A stretch of 64,000 nucleotides of DNA from Haematobia irritans (GCF_050003625.1 NC_134398.1:23908622-23972621); one strand, 5' to 3'; numbered from the stretch's first letter, positions 1-12,724 are shown. The notes: generated by a model from the sequence alone, not told the origin. Made by a program: numbers and translations.

Positions 1-895
1 TGTCCAAATTTTATTTCTATAGACGATTTGGTCAAAATTTTATTTCTATAGAAAATTTTGCGAAAATTTTATTTCTATAGAAAATTTTGTCAAAATTTTT
101 TTTCTTTAGGAAATTTTGTCAAAATTTCATTTCTATAGAAAATTTAGCCAAAATTTTATTTCTATAGAAAATTTAGCCAAAATTTGATTGCTATACAAAG
201 TTTTGTTAAAATTTTATTTCTATATAGAAAATTTTGACAAAATTTTATTTCTATAGAAAATTTTGTTAAAATTTTATTTCTATATAGAAAATTTTAACAA
301 AATTTTATTTCTATACAAAATTTTGTCAAAATATTTATTTCTATAGAGAATTTTTTCAAAATATTATCTCTATAGAAAATTTTGTCAAAATTGTATCTCT
401 ATAAAAAATTTTGTCAAAATTTTATTTCTATAGAAAATTTTGTTAAAATTTTATTTCTACATAGAAAATTTTGACAATATTTTATTTCTATAGAAAATGT
501 TTGCAACATTTTGTCAAAATATTATATCGATAGAGAATTTTTTTAAAATTTTATTTCTATAGAAAATTTTTTCAAAATTTTATTTCTATAGAAAATTTTG
601 ACAAAATTTTATTTCTATAGAAAATTTTGACAAAATTTTATTTCTATAGAAAATTTTGTTAAAATTTTATTTCTTTTTCAAAATTTTATTTCTATAGACG
701 ATTTGGTCAAAATTTTATTTCTATAGAAAATTTTGTCACAATTTCATTTGTTTAGAAAATTTTGTCGTAATTCCATTTCTTTTTGTCCAACTTTTATTTC
801 TAAGCAAATTTTATCCAAATTTTATTTCTATCGAAAATTTTGCAAATTTTTTTTTTCTATCGAAAATTTTGTCCAAATTTTATTTCTATAAAATC
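1..895. repeat. 29-bp tandem array, forward orientation
   Basis: Degenerate head-to-tail copies of a 29-bp monomer whose core is TTTCTATAGAAA, a perfect 12-bp palindrome, flanked by AAAATTTTG and CAAAATTTT. The array runs off the left edge and decays into unique sequence near 895. Monomers differ by scattered substitutions and small insertions. Short open frames inside it are by-products of the repeat. Confidence 0.95.
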
Positions 896-2286
896 TGCAT
901 TTGAAATCGTACCTATATATGAAGAGCTTAAAACATTTCACACCAAAAAAAATATTACATAGAAAAATTAAGCAATGGTAAGTTTTTTGCAATAAACTTT
1001 ATTTACTGAAACTGACAGGAAACCCCTAAAAGTATACTTTGAAAATCTAAATTTTGCAATTTATTTACTTAAGGAAGATTTTTTTTTTCTAAAAGTGATA
1101 GCAAAATTCTAGTATCGAGTATAGAAAACTTGTATAGAATATCTTACGAAATGCTTACATATGTAATTTACATACCAATTTCTATTTTTGCCAACGATTT
1201 GCAAGTAATTTTGGAAAGCATAGAATTTGCAGCTTATCGTTGTATTGCTACTTAAATTTTTGGATTTCTCTTTTTGTCTGTGTGACTACGATGACTACAT
1301 ATATTGCTAGCAAAACAATTGCGTGTTGTTAACTACTTTTCTACATTGTTTCGAAGACAAGTTTTAACAACTGTTTGGTGCATGACCTCCCATAGTTTTG
1401 CTTGTTTGTTTCCCCTACCCCCCCTGCCAAAAAAAAAAAAAGTTTGAAAAAAAAAACTCCAAATGAAAATAGGAGAGTTAAAAGTTGTGGCACTCGCCTG
1501 TCCGAGACGGCAACAATGAAAATGGCAAACTAAATAAACATTCCTAGATTTTTGAAGCTAATAACATTTGCATACTTTCAGGAGTTTATATACACAAAAG
1601 CCTTTGTGGTCTTCATTGCCATTTTGCTCTTCTACTGCTCTTTCGTTGCAAAAGCTTTTGAGATTTATAAAGTTTTATTATTGGTTTGGGAACTAGCAAT
1701 TTTCCTTTCGTTAAGGTATTTTTGCAAATGCCTATTTGCAAAATTTTTCCTAAGTATACGTTAGTCAGATGGGACCGTGATTGCAGGTTTGGTTTTTTAA
1801 GTTTGAAAATTAGAAATTGTATTCAATTTATACAACAAGCTTGTTAAATTTTTTATTTGTATATGCATAGACAAATTATTGTAGAGTGTGCAAAAACAAA
1901 AGTTTTGCAATACTGGATATCTAGAACCTTTGGAGTGGAGGACTAACAATGACTATAGAAATTGGCATTTTAAAATTTTATCAATTGTCTAATTAAAGTT
2001 TTTCCAAGGCCGCTGCCAAATTATTTACAGGAAAAATCAAGTTATGAAACACAATATACAGAAATTCCTGCAAAAGAAAATGAGTGAAAAATAAAAATTT
2101 GAGTGTAGAAATTAAAAGAAAAAATTATTTACCAAAATTTTTCATTTTCCAAAATTCGTAAGAAGCGTAGCATAATTTAGGGAGCCATATATGTCTGTTA
2201 TGATTTCACATCTGAAGCATATTTTTATTATTTTGGCCAATGATGTTTTTTTATGATCGAAGAGAATTAAATTAAATTAAAAGAAA
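896..2286. other. AT-rich DNA without recognised gene
   Basis: No coding frame with a recognisable domain on either strand. It holds homopolymer A/T runs, a C-rich stretch near 1410-1425, and two exact copies of the dispersed 12-bp motif, at 1026-1037 (plus) and 1570-1581 (minus). The 70-residue frame at 1552-1764 overlaps the second motif and resembles no family I know. Confidence 0.6.
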
Positions 2287-3640
2287 ACAAGTAAGGAAAA
2301 TCTAAAGTCGGGCGGGGCCGACTATATTATACCCTGCACCACTTTGTAGATCTAAATTTTCGATACCACATCACATGCGTCAAATGTATTGGGGGCTATA
2401 TACAAAGGTTTGTCCCAAATACATACATATAAATATCACTCGATCTGGACAGAATTTGATAGACTTCTACAAAATCTATAGACTCAAAATTTAAGTCGGC
2501 TAATGCACTAGGATGGAACACAATGCTAGTCCAAAAAAATAGGGGAAAATATTTAAATCTGAAGCAATTTTAAGGAAACTTCGCAAAAGTTTATTTATGA
2601 TTTATCGCTCGATATATATGTATTAGAAGTTCAGGAAAATTAGAGTCAATTTTTACTACTTTTCGACTAAGCAGTGGCGATTTTACAAGGAAAATTTTGG
2701 TATTTTGGACATTTTTGTCGAAAACAGAAAAACATATATATGGGAGCTATATCTAAATCTGAACCGATTTCAACCAAATTTGCCACGCATAGCTACAATG
2801 CTAATTCTACACCCTGTGCAAAATTTCAACTAAATCGGAGCAAAAAATTTGACTCTGTTGTCATATGAATGTAAATCGGGCGAACGATATATATGGGAGA
2901 TATATCTAAATCTGAACCGATTTCAACCAAATTTGGCACACATAGCTACAATGCTAATTCTACTCCCTGTGCAAAAGTTTAACTAAATCGGAGTTAAAAC
3001 TTGGCCTCTGTTGTCATATGAATGTAAATCGGGCGAAAGCTATATATGGGAGCTATATATAAATCTGAACCGATTTCAACCAAATTTGGCACACATAGCT
3101 ACAATGCTAATTCTACTCCCTGTGCAAAATTTCAACTAAATCGGAGTTAAAAAATGGCATCTGTGGTCATATGAGTGTAAATCGGGCGAAAGCTATATAT
3201 GGGAGCTATATCTAAATCTAAACCGATTTCAATAAAATTTGGCACACTTGACTACACTACTAATTGTACTCCTAGTGCAAAATTTCAACCAAATTGGGGT
3301 AAAACTCTGGCTCAGTCCATATCGGGCGAAAGCTATATATGGGAGCTATATCTAAGTGTGAACCGATTTCTTCCAAAATCAATAGGGTTCTATTCTGACC
3401 CAAAGCACATACTTGTGACAAATTTGAAGTCGATTGGACTAAAACTGCGACCTAGACTTTGATTACAAAAATGTGTTCACGGACAGATGGACACACGGAC
3501 ATGACTATATCGACTCAGGAGCACACCCTGAGCATTTTTGCCAAAGACACCATGTGTCTATCTCGTCTCCTTCTGGGTGTTGCAAACATATGCACTAACT
3601 TATAATACCCTGTTCCAATCTTATAATTAAAGATAAAATT
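2287..3640 (+). mobile_element. Modular repeat family B, copy B1
   Basis: The head has a GC-rich hairpin (GTCGG, loop, CCGAC near 2310-2325) followed by TATACCCTGCACCAC. A 350-bp lead-in ends at CGACTAAGCAGTGG. Then come tandem units of about 153 bp beginning near 2734, 2888, 3041 and 3194, each with the core TATATGGGAGCTATAT, and a shorter fifth. The tail carries a GGACAGATGGACAC-type motif, ATCGACTCAGG, and ends at ATAATACCCTGTTCC without the final inverted repeat seen in copy B4. No coding capacity. Non-autonomous; the architecture recalls the DINE-1/Helentron-associated elements of flies, which is inference. Confidence 0.8.
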
Positions 3641-3738
3641 ATAGCATTTGTATGGTTCAAAAATCAGAAATAAAACTTAAATTTAGCATACATTATGGGG
3701 TCGCATATTGTTTATGCAAATTTAAAGAAATTAGGGGA

Positions 3739-4057
3739 GCCACCGTTGTGCAATGGTTAGCATGCCCACATTGCATATACAAGGTCGTGGGTTCGATTCT
3801 TGCTTCGACCGAACATCAAAAAGTTTTTCATCGGTGGATTATCCCACCTCAGTAATGCTGGTGACATTTCTCAGGGTTTCAAAGCTTCTCTAAAGCAATG
3901 AGGAACGCCGTTCGGACTCGGCTATAAAGAGGACGTCCCTTGTCATTGAGCTTAACATGGAATCGGGCAGCACTCAGTGATAAGAGAGAAGTTCACAATG
4001 GACTGAATAGTCTACGTGAGCCTGATACATCGGGCTGCCACCTAACCTAACCTAACC
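3739..4057 (+). mobile_element. tRNA-derived SINE, copy 1
   Basis: The head starts GCCACCGTTGTGCAATGG, which carries a pol III A box, and GGGTTCGATTC further on is a B box. A roughly 200-bp body follows, then a tail ending in repeated CCTAA. About 13 bases before the last 60 are missing compared with copy 2. No clean target duplication is visible. Not a functional tRNA gene: the head is only part of a 320-bp unit also present at 20281-20615 and 46956-47297. Confidence 0.9.
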
Positions 4058-4212
4058 TGGGCCATAAATAGGCTTTTCAAATACAGTCGAACTCGGTTTT
4101 TGTGAACAATTTTTTTTTTTTTTTGTAGAATTTTTGAATTCTCCATACAAATGATGATATTTATAATGAATACGATTGTAACGAATTTAGCGGCAAAGAC
4201 AAAAATACATTT

Positions 4213-4741
4213 CCCAACAAAAAAATTTGGAAGTTCTTCCAAAGGCACAACTTTATAAGCACTTCCAGAAGATGTACTCCCAATGATGTTCTTTATTTTA
4301 ACTATACATGAAGATCTTTTCATTCAATTTTTTATAACATGTTTTTTTAATACTTTTAATGGGTAATTTTAACTTTTTTTAGTTTCAAATAGGTTGCAAA
4401 CAGAGTAAGAAGTCATAAAATGGTACAAATTATTTAAATTTTGTCGAAAAAAATGCTAAATCCAATTTGAGGTCGAACGTTTAAGACAAGAGTTAAAATC
4501 CATTAAAAATTATAAAAATTATAAAAATTATTTATTTGCCGAAATATCACAGAATTTTTTAATTTACATCCAAAACATTGAATTCAGATCACACCTAAAG
4601 AAGTGATGCAAATTCAGTGGAGGACTTCCGTCCTATGACAAGCCCATGTTAAACTCATCGCTTCTGCGTCAATTTTGCACCACTTCCGGATCCAAAAAGA
4701 ACATTTTCATTACTTTTTTGGCGATGCTTTTTTTGCTGGGT
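4213..4741. mobile_element. Possible MITE
   Basis: Starts CCCAACAAAAAAA and ends TTTTTTGCTGGGTTG, which gives a short imperfect terminal inverted repeat. The inner flanks also pair loosely (GAAGTTCTTCC and CACTTCCGGATCC regions). There is no coding frame. The right half (about 4550-4740) looks compact and better preserved than its surroundings. I cannot show a target duplication. Confidence 0.4.
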
Positions 4742-6280
4742 TGTTGGAAAATCATATTAACAGAAAAATTATTTTTTTTATACTATATACAATGGTTATA
4801 AGAACATTTGTAAATTGTTCAGCATACTTTTAGGCATGATTGTAATTTTTCCTATTATAAGTATTTTCAAAAATTTTAAACAAAACGCCAATTAAAACTA
4901 CTAAAAATTGCTAGAGACATTGACATATACATAGAAATGTAAAAAATATTTTAACATACTTTTAGGCTTCAGGCTGTCATTATGTAATCCCCAAAAGAAT
5001 TCGTCAGGTTATTCTAAAGGAATTATTTAAAAGTACGAAAAATTCCTACAACTAAAAACCATGAATTATATGCCTTTGGAGTTTTGCCTAAGCTCTAAAA
5101 TATTCAATAAAAGAAATTTCCAATGCAATGGAATTTACTTCCAAGGTAATAATAAATATAGAAAATTTTCTATAAGTCTTTATCATATAATCGCTGTTAT
5201 TTTTCGCATATATGTAAGCAACAAACCATTAAAAAATTCTTATTGTTGCTTCTTGCATAGGCCATAATTCTCAAAACATTTTTTTTTTGTTAATTTTCCC
5301 TTATAAATACTTGAGAAAATATACAACAACAATCCATATGTTAGATATAATTTAAGCTTATATTATCATAAAATGGTTTAAGGCAATTTTCTGTTTTTCA
5401 AGGGCATTGCAAAATACATAAACAGAAGCTTTGATATTGATTTGAAAATTTAATGATATCTGCAGTGTAATTTTTTTACAAGGCACATGCGTAGAAAACA
5501 AAAAAAAAACACATCAAAAGAAATTTTAAAGCATATCCTAAGGAGAATTTTAGAAATTCCTTTATATAGCATAATTGGGATGTGCGAGTGTGTGTGTGTT
5601 TTGTGTTATCTCACCATAAATCTGGGTAAATTTGATTTCATTTACTAATTTCGGGGACCATTTAATATAGCATAGCATAATTTGATTATATTGTTTAATT
5701 TTCTGTTCTTAATTCTCTTTTTGGGGTCAATTTAATATCAAAACCAAATTATTGTAATTAATACACTTTGGAGGTACTCATTATGAACAACAAAGGTAAA
5801 TTAAAACCATATTTTCCATGTTCATTTTCCCTAAAACTAAATAAACAGCTAGTATGGAATAGGTGAAATTATATAGCTTTCATGCTTGGTATACAACACA
5901 TTCAAAGGCGCACACACACAGTCTGACCGTCCTTGGCCATTACCTAGCTGGGATGGTAATGCGGAAAATGTGGGGTGGATGACGTATGAAAGCGACGATG
6001 AAATGAGAGTTTGAGGAGTGCTAAGGATTGTGGCACACCGCAATTACTATTAACAAAGAATTAGATTTTACCTTTAAAGCGAGTAAATATTCCCAGGATC
6101 TCACACTGAAAATGACTCGTTAGCCAAATGGGATACAGGGATAATTTCCATATGCAAAGAAATACATAGAGAAAAAATTGTCTGGAATCTGTAAGGGAGA
6201 CTGAGGGTTGACTTTTCAACCTAATGGCGATGACCATCAACCACATCACTCTAATGTCGTCATTGCCATCGTAGTAGTAG

Positions 6281-6307
6281 TCATCATCATCATCATCATC
6301 ATCATCA
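6281..6307. repeat. (TCA)n microsatellite
   Basis: Nine consecutive TCA/ATC triplets, preceded by a short GTA run. Confidence 0.9.
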
Positions 6308-7567
6308 GCACCACCATCGACATAGTCATCACTTTTCCAAAGAACACAGAAATTATTCTAGCGTTAAATTGGAAATTTAGAAATTCAAACCATACTCTTA
6401 CCCAGAAGCCAAGCTAGCTGGCCTTGCAATTGTACAAACATATTTAGCATATAATGAAATAATAAAGTTCATATATGTTGTTCAACATGTTTATGAAATG
6501 TACCATAACAACAACCACATTAGAAGCAGTACAAGTAGAAAAACAAATGGCAAAATCGAGTCCCCTGTACAAAGAAAACTAGCACCAGTGTTCCCCCCTA
6601 CCACAAATTCCCCATACCCCAGGCCAACAACATGGAAATGTGATGAGATGTAAATCAACACAGAGCTGAATATTAAGGTGATCTCAGCATAGCATGTGAA
6701 TGGACAAACAAAACTATGGACCAATAGATGGATGGATAAACGTATTCATTCCGTTGGTATGGTGTATACCTTTATCCACAAGACCTAGACCATTATGTAT
6801 GAAATCAAATTAAAAACAGAAAATATAAAATCAACAACAACAAAAAAAAATTAAATCAGGAAAACTCAGACCATCACATGTGAATGTCCCCTCGCCCCCC
6901 CAGGTCTAACATTCATCGTGACTACCTATCAAATGCTTCCATAGATATGCTAATGCCGAAATGCAAATTTTCTAGCGACCAAACCATTCCTGTTTTCTAT
7001 AGATCTACTACCCATACCACAAAAAAAAAATTACTCCCGTAGCATAAGCCAAACGATATCTAAATGAATGAATGAAGGAAGATTTAAAAGGAATATGGCC
7101 CCAAGATAAGTATTTCCTAGATATGCAAAAACATATTTGTTTTCATTCATGTAAAGCATAGAACAAATTGAAATACTCAAAATATACTGCATATTTTTTG
7201 GCTGTTTTGCAAAATTTACTACGGTGAATGGAAATGTGTATGTACTACTACGGCCTTTTGTTGATGTAAAAGGAACGGGGGGAAAATATGAAGATTTGTT
7301 TAATTTAATGAATATCCCCATTGGTTATTCATCTCGTTGTTTTTTTTTTTTCTTTCGAAAATTAATTTAAGTTTACTAGACTTTAGAGTGTACTCAAATA
7401 AGACTAGTGATGAGCTACCAAAAAGAAATGCTGATATTTTGAAAATTTCAATACAGTTTTAGTAAATGGAATAATTTCAAAGCCTCATTAAAATGCAATT
7501 GATAGTCGGAGGCACCACTACTACTTGGTATATTAAAATTCTAAAGCCTATAGAAATCTACAAATGT

Positions 7568-9468
7568 TAGCTAAAGCTATTTAAAGGAATGTTTTATATA
7601 ATTATATCATCTACAGATGATATTGAGAGAGCTATGAATTGATTGAATATGAAAACATAAGTATATTTCTTAATAATTTTTACATAGCTCTAATATCAAT
7701 AGCATATCTTTAGGCTAAGGCTAGACACTACTTCAGGTATGTCGGTTTATGAATATACTACAAAATCAAGTGTATTTTTTTATTTTGAAGCATAAATCTA
7801 GAGGAAAATGGAATATCAATAGCGAAAAATGTAGTTTTATCTACTGCACCAGACCATAGAAATAAATTTGTGAAATTTCTGTTTGTGAAAGGTATACAAA
7901 TCCATTAGAAATTTTAATTTTATTTGATCTTTCTTTTATATTAAATAGAAAATAATTATTCAAGCTTGATATGATATAAAATTCCTTACGAATTTTAATT
8001 GAAATTAAATATCGAAAAAATTAATTACATGGCATACTTTTAGGCTAAGCAAAGTTTGTTGATTTTAGACCCTAATGTGTAGGACTTATAAAAATGTTTA
8101 TTAATTTAAAAACAAGTTTTTAACTATTATACATAGTAAAATTATTTTGTTATAACTCACATCGACCAGAATTATATGTATTACCCTTCTAAATTTATAT
8201 GTATTACCCACCCTTTTAAAATTAAATCTTGGAGAATTTAATTTTCTCAAATATTTTTTTTTATTAACTGGAAGGCCATTTGCTCGATTACTTAGAATAG
8301 CCAAAACACTTTTGAATTAATCTAATTATAAAAAAAAAACAACAATGAAAAATTATATGGCTTACCAAATTTCTATTATTCTATTGAGATTTAGCTAAAG
8401 TTATTTATTTATTTTTAAATAATTTTTGCTTCTCAAGAGTAAATTCAGCAAATGAGAGATAAGTATTGAGTGAAGATGAAAACATAAGTATATTTCTTAA
8501 TGACTTATATATAAATCAAATATGAATAGCATATCTTTAGGATAAGACTAGAAGCTATGGCTTTTAGTCTTACTTGAGAGCTTACTAAAAAATTAAATGT
8601 TTTTATTTTGAAGCATACATCTAGGGGGGAAATCGAATATCACTTGCGGCAAATGTAATTTTATCTACTGTACCAGGCAATATAAATTATATTAGTGAAG
8701 GGTATACCCCTTTCAGAGCTTGTTTGAATTTTAATTGAAATGAAATATCAAAAAAAAAATATATATTAAATTATTTGTTGATTTTAGACCAACATGTTTA
8801 GGCCTTATAAAAATATTAATTAATTTAAAACAAAGTGTATAACTGGTAAACATAGTAAAAATATTTTTTTTTCTATATAACTCACATTAACTAGAATCTT
8901 TATATGTAAATTTAGAAAATTAAATCTTAGGAAATTTAGTTTTCTCAAATATTTTTTTTATTGCATATAAGGAGCTTTCCTCCATTATTTGGTATATCCC
9001 AATTATTTTGAAATAAAAATATAAAAAAGAAAAATGAAACATTATATGGCATACATTTTGAGGACGCTTTAAAAGGCTTGGAAAATTGTTATCATTGTAT
9101 TGAGAGTTAGCTAAAGCTATTTATTTATTTTTAAATAATTATAATTATTTTAAATGAATCATAGCTTCTCAAAAGTATATTCAGCAAATGAGAGATAAGA
9201 ATTGATTAAATAAGAAATCATAAGGGTATATTTTAATGATTTTTATATCGTTCTAATATGAATAGCATATTTTTAGGATGGCAATTGACGCTATGGCAAC
9301 CATGTTGGTTTGAGAATTTACTAAAAATTATGGTGTTTTCTTTTGAAGCATACATCTAGGAGGGAACGGTATATCATTTGGGGCATATGTAATTTAATCT
9401 ACTGTAGAAGTTATATATGTGACAGGTATACACTTTTGCAAAGCTTGTTTAGGGTTTAAAATTATCAA
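7568..9468. repeat. Tandem 0.7-0.8 kb unit, copies 1, 2 and first half of 3
   Basis: TAGCTAAAGCTATT and the sequence after it recur at about 7568, 8389 and 9107. Within each copy come a block with AGCATATCTTTAGG, a block with TTTTGAAGCATA, and a block with a (G)GTATAC step; copies 1 and 2 also carry the TTATAAAAAT and ATGAAAAATTATATGGC blocks. The copies have diverged by many substitutions and gaps, so this is an old duplication. The missing second half of copy 3 lies at 20849-21560, beyond the inserted family A element. No coding function visible. Confidence 0.8.
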
Positions 9469-9893
9469 ACACAAAAAGTATTTACGGCCGTAAGTTCGGC
9501 CAGTACGAATCTTATGTACCCTCCACCATGGATTGAGTAGAAACTTCTACTAAAAACTGTCATCCACAATCGAATTACTTGGGTTCTGGTAATACTATAT
9601 ATGATTATGGACCGATATGTGCCAATTTTGCCATGGTTGTTTAAGACCGTATACTAACACCACGTACCAAATTTCAACCGGATCGGATGAAATTTGCTTT
9701 CCCAAAAGGCTCCGTAGGTCAAATCTGAAGACCGGTTTATATGGGGGCTATTTATAATTATGGACCGATATGGCAATTTTGGCATTGTTTATAGTGTCCT
9801 TATAGTTACAAAAAAACACAAAATTTCAACTGAATCGCATGAAATTTGCTCCTCTAAGAGGCTTCAAATCCAAATCTGGGGATCGGTTTATAT

Positions 9894-9898
9894 GGGGG
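9894..9898. repeat. 5-bp target duplication of BEL/Pao, left
   Basis: GGGGG before the 5' LTR matches GGGGG at 19109-19113 after the 3' LTR. The flanks rejoin to the family A core TATATGGGGGCTATATA. A 5-bp duplication fits BEL/Pao integrases. Confidence 0.95.
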
Positions 9899-10137
9899 TG
9901 TTTAAATTTACATTTTTTTTGTTCATATCAATTTGAATTATACCGAAATCGTATTTGAATTTGTAATTGAATTGAATTCTAGTCTTTAAGTTTTTTGTTA
10001 TCGAACATCCATCTATGACTAATCGTGCCTAAATAGTGCTTATTCTGAAAAATCGATACACGTCAAGATTTGGCGGAAAACAAAAAGAGAGAGAGCTTTA
10101 ATACGATGGATTGATGTTCGACGTAAGCATAAAAAGA

Positions 10138-10143
10138 AATAAA
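10138..10143 (+). promoter_or_regulatory. LTR polyadenylation signal
   Basis: AATAAA, repeated in the 3' LTR at 18782-18787. The 3' copy would end transcripts about 15-25 bases downstream. It nearly overlaps the TATA-like CATAAAAAG, so the R region may be short. Confidence 0.6.
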
Positions 10144-10171
10144 TGGACACTTACTTTAGACAACTGCAACG

Positions 10172-10177
10172 GTGAGC
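10172..10177 (+). promoter_or_regulatory. Candidate splice donor in the 5' LTR
   Basis: CAACG/GTGAGC resembles the donor consensus. Joining it to the acceptor at 12700-12701 would remove the leader and make the ATG at 12725 the first ATG of the mRNA. Predicted from sequence only. Confidence 0.45.
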
Positions 10178-10464
10178 ATCAAGTTATTTCTTAACTCCTC
10201 TGCCTTTCCTACGCTAATTGGATTCCCATCTATTTTTATCGAGTCTTTGCTATTTCTAACTGTTCATAAAGAAAAGTTTGAATAGCAAAAGACATTGCGA
10301 ATTTCTTCGTAGGTTGAATTTGGAGCAATTGAAAAATATAAACTTTTCTGTAATATTGGATTATCCAAAGTCTCGCTGTTTTCAAAGAAATATCGAATAA
10401 GGCGAATTTATCCAATCTTCTCTTTGCCCCTCTTACATATTGGATAAGGCCGAATTTTTATGCA

Positions 10465-10482
10465 TGGTCCTTCTGAACCTCA
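10465..10482 (+). other. Candidate primer-binding site
   Basis: TGGTCCTTCTGAACC begins directly after the LTR's CA, where a tRNA 3' end would pair (TGG pairs with CCA). I did not assign the tRNA. Confidence 0.6.
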
Positions 10483-10536
10483 CGTGAACTGGCTTTTGGA
10501 ATTAAGACACTCTACGCAATCCAGACTTATTGTAAA

Positions 10537-10583
10537 ATGAGGTATGTGACAAGCCAGGTGAAACGCAGCAAGCAAGATACAAG
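10537..10583 (+). other. Candidate first coding exon of the accessory protein
   Basis: An ATG in a good fly context (TAAAATGA) opens 15 codons plus two bases and stops at AAG/GTAACC, a donor-like site. Unspliced, the frame hits TAA inside the donor itself. The two leftover bases complete a codon with the first base after the acceptor at 18058-18059, so the reading phase of the zinc-knuckle frame is kept. The phase match has a one-in-three chance of being accidental; no transcript evidence is available here. Confidence 0.45.
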
Positions 10584-11000
10584 GTAACCAAAAATTTTAT
10601 CACTCCAAAAAAAAAAAAAAAAAATCGTGAGTAGAAATGAACAAACATTTTTTCTTGAAAAGTGAAAATGAAAATTTTATGAACTCGAAAGTGTGATTTT
10701 TACAAAAATACCGTAATAACGGTTCCTATAGAACAAGTTAAAAATCTTGGTTTACCACATTGCATAATCGATGGTTGAGTTTTGTTTCTTTATTTCGGGG
10801 TATTTCTCAAATTACACGAACTGCGAATTAAAGAAAAGGAAACATTAAAGAAAACATGTGTCTGGACTAGTCTCAACACCGGCAATTGTATGAAGGTTGT
10901 TTAAACGTAGAGAAATGCATAGCAACATTTAGCAACATTAACATTTGTTATATTTACCAAATGTTAGTCTACATAAAATTTTGCTGTGTAACATCACGCC

Positions 11001-11199
11001 TCTCATTTTGAACTACACCACATGTTTCAAATGTTAATTACCGTCTCCCCATACGTCTCCGAGTGTATTCTCTTTTCTGCTTTATCACAACTCTGTTATC
11101 TCATATTTGAAGTACACCACATGTTTCTAATGTTAATTACCGTCTCCCCATACGACTCCGAGTGTATTCTCTTTTCTGCTTTATCACAACTCTGTTATC
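11001..11199 (+). repeat. 99-bp tandem duplication in the leader
   Basis: Two copies starting TCTCAT, 99 bp apart, each ending ACTCTGTTATC, nearly identical. Because 99 is a multiple of three, a short frame (11022-11246) runs through both. It may be a duplicated RNA signal; function unknown. Confidence 0.9.
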
Positions 11200-12690
11200 G
11201 ATCTTCTGCGTACAGGCATACATACATATCTATATTGAATCACTAACATAAGTTTTCACTTGCACTCTTAATTGGTTACGGTCTCCACGTACCATACTGT
11301 AAATTGAAGCTCATCTCTGTTAATGCGCTTTACGGGGCTCTGCTCGATTTCAAAATATATTTACACATATATATAGATGACTTACCGTATTGTCATGGAA
11401 GCCATTGAAGATTTGTAAAACTTTATCCCAACTCTGTCGTACACATATTATTTAATTTAAATTGCATTCGAAATTAGAATAACACCATCATATCTGAGCA
11501 CAGTGAGAAAATTGTTATTGACTAAGAACCAAAAAAATTTGCAATTAGTAACTTTGTATCCGTTTGTGGTTGCAGTTTTGACTTTTAACGTGGTAAAGAC
11601 TGCATGAAATAAATTTCATTCATTTACTGTGCATACGCGTTTGCAAAATTTCACAATATTCTAAGTCTGTAATCAAAGATTCTTAAATGCCCATTTTTTT
11701 AATTTGCCTGCCATGAAATGACTGGGTTCTGAAAATAAATTTGTTGCTTTGATGACTCACTTTCAAATGTTAATATGTCACAGTAAAAAGAGTGAATTAT
11801 AATTCGTCTCTACTCCGCCATATTTACATTACTGAGAAGCAAGCACATAGAGAGTAATTCCAACAACGCCAAACTGTTATACAAGTTCCCGCAACATTTT
11901 GCTTATTATACATTGTCTCCATATTCATAACAAAAAGACGAGCCTTTTATATATTGCATTTTGTCTCCATTTTCATAACAAGGGACAGACATAGTGTTCA
12001 TGGAGGAATAACACAGACAGAAGAAAACTGATGAAAGCAATCTTACAGATACTTTGTTTAACACATGTGATCGGAGAAATCAGATACATGTGATCGTATT
12101 TCAAAATAATTTCCCACAACATATTGTTAAATAAATCAATAGGATTTAAATTTTTATAACTTCTAATAGAAGTTTCATTACATGAAGACTTCGTACTTGC
12201 GTTACGTAGAACTCTGATATTAATTGATTTATTTCTTAAGATTATGTGAATATAGATTCACTATATTTTCGACTTGTCTGTTTTAAGTATCAATATTTAT
12301 TGGTTCTTTGAACAATTGTACTTACGTTACAAAATTTTGGAAAACCGATCTCGTAATAGCACCGCTGTTTGGACAGGCGATTTTCTCTTTGTACATTTTG
12401 TACTGACGTTACAATTTGTGCTGATATTATATTTGTATATTCATGTATATATATTTATTTAATTTCAATATTGTGCTCTGTAAATCGGAAATTAGAATTA
12501 AAACCGTATCACTAGTTGCATTTTCGCTACAAATCATTGGTAATACATTTATACATATACATTTTGAAATACTTGCCAAAAGTTCTCAAACGTTTCATTT
12601 ACAAGATACAAGGTTTAATAAGCCTGGGCTTGAAAATTTTGGCTGTGTTATTTAGTTTTTCGGTTGCCATTGCGGGTGCACTATATTAAT

Positions 12691-12701
12691 ATTTTTCTCA
12701 G
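12691..12701 (+). promoter_or_regulatory. Candidate splice acceptor before Gag-Pol
   Basis: ATTTTTCTCAG with a branch-like TATTAAT just upstream (about 12685) lies 23 bases before the Gag-Pol ATG. It fits a splice that removes the leader. Confidence 0.5.
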
Positions 12702-12724
12702 TCGGCTTGCCTCAAATCTCCACA

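Larger units (their letters stand above)
4058..7567. other. AT-rich DNA without recognised gene
   Basis: No frame on either strand has a recognisable domain. It contains a possible MITE (4213-4741), an ATC trinucleotide run (6281-6307), and motif copies at 4822-4833 and, weaker, near 4955. It could be intron or intergenic DNA; the sequence alone does not decide. Confidence 0.5.
9899..10464 (+). repeat. 5' LTR
   Basis: 566 bp, TG..CA ends, same length as the 3' LTR and matching it throughout by eye. It contains a CATAAAAAG TATA-like stretch (about 10128), an AATAAA polyadenylation signal (10138-10143) and a splice-donor-like CAACG/GTGAGC (10171/10172). The promoter and U3/R/U5 limits are inferred, not seen. 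Confidence 0.97.
10465..12706 (+). other. Long untranslated leader of BEL/Pao element
   Basis: About 2.2 kb between the 5' LTR and the Gag-Pol start, with many short frames and stops. It contains a 99-bp tandem duplication (11001-11199), a shorter repeated GTCTCCAT..TTCATAACAA motif (about 11906-11983), a small ATG exon ending in a donor (10537-10583) and a strong acceptor at 12700-12701. The frames at 11022-11246, 12274-12462 and 12443-12655 resemble nothing I know. The length suggests regulatory or intronic content rather than a simple leader. Confidence 0.7.

Noticed and set aside
2674..3462. Frames MGAISKSEPIS.. and similar, also at 45385-46510
   Set aside because: They arise because the family B unit is 153 bp, a multiple of three. 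Starts and stops differ between units and nothing resembles a protein family.
3739..3815. Possible tRNA gene from A and B boxes
   Set aside because: Same head occurs in three 320-340 bp units with a shared non-tRNA body and tail; it is a SINE head and does not give a convincing cloverleaf.
12274..12655. Two short frames just before Gag-Pol
   Set aside because: Hydrophobic, low-complexity, in the probable intron; no motif.
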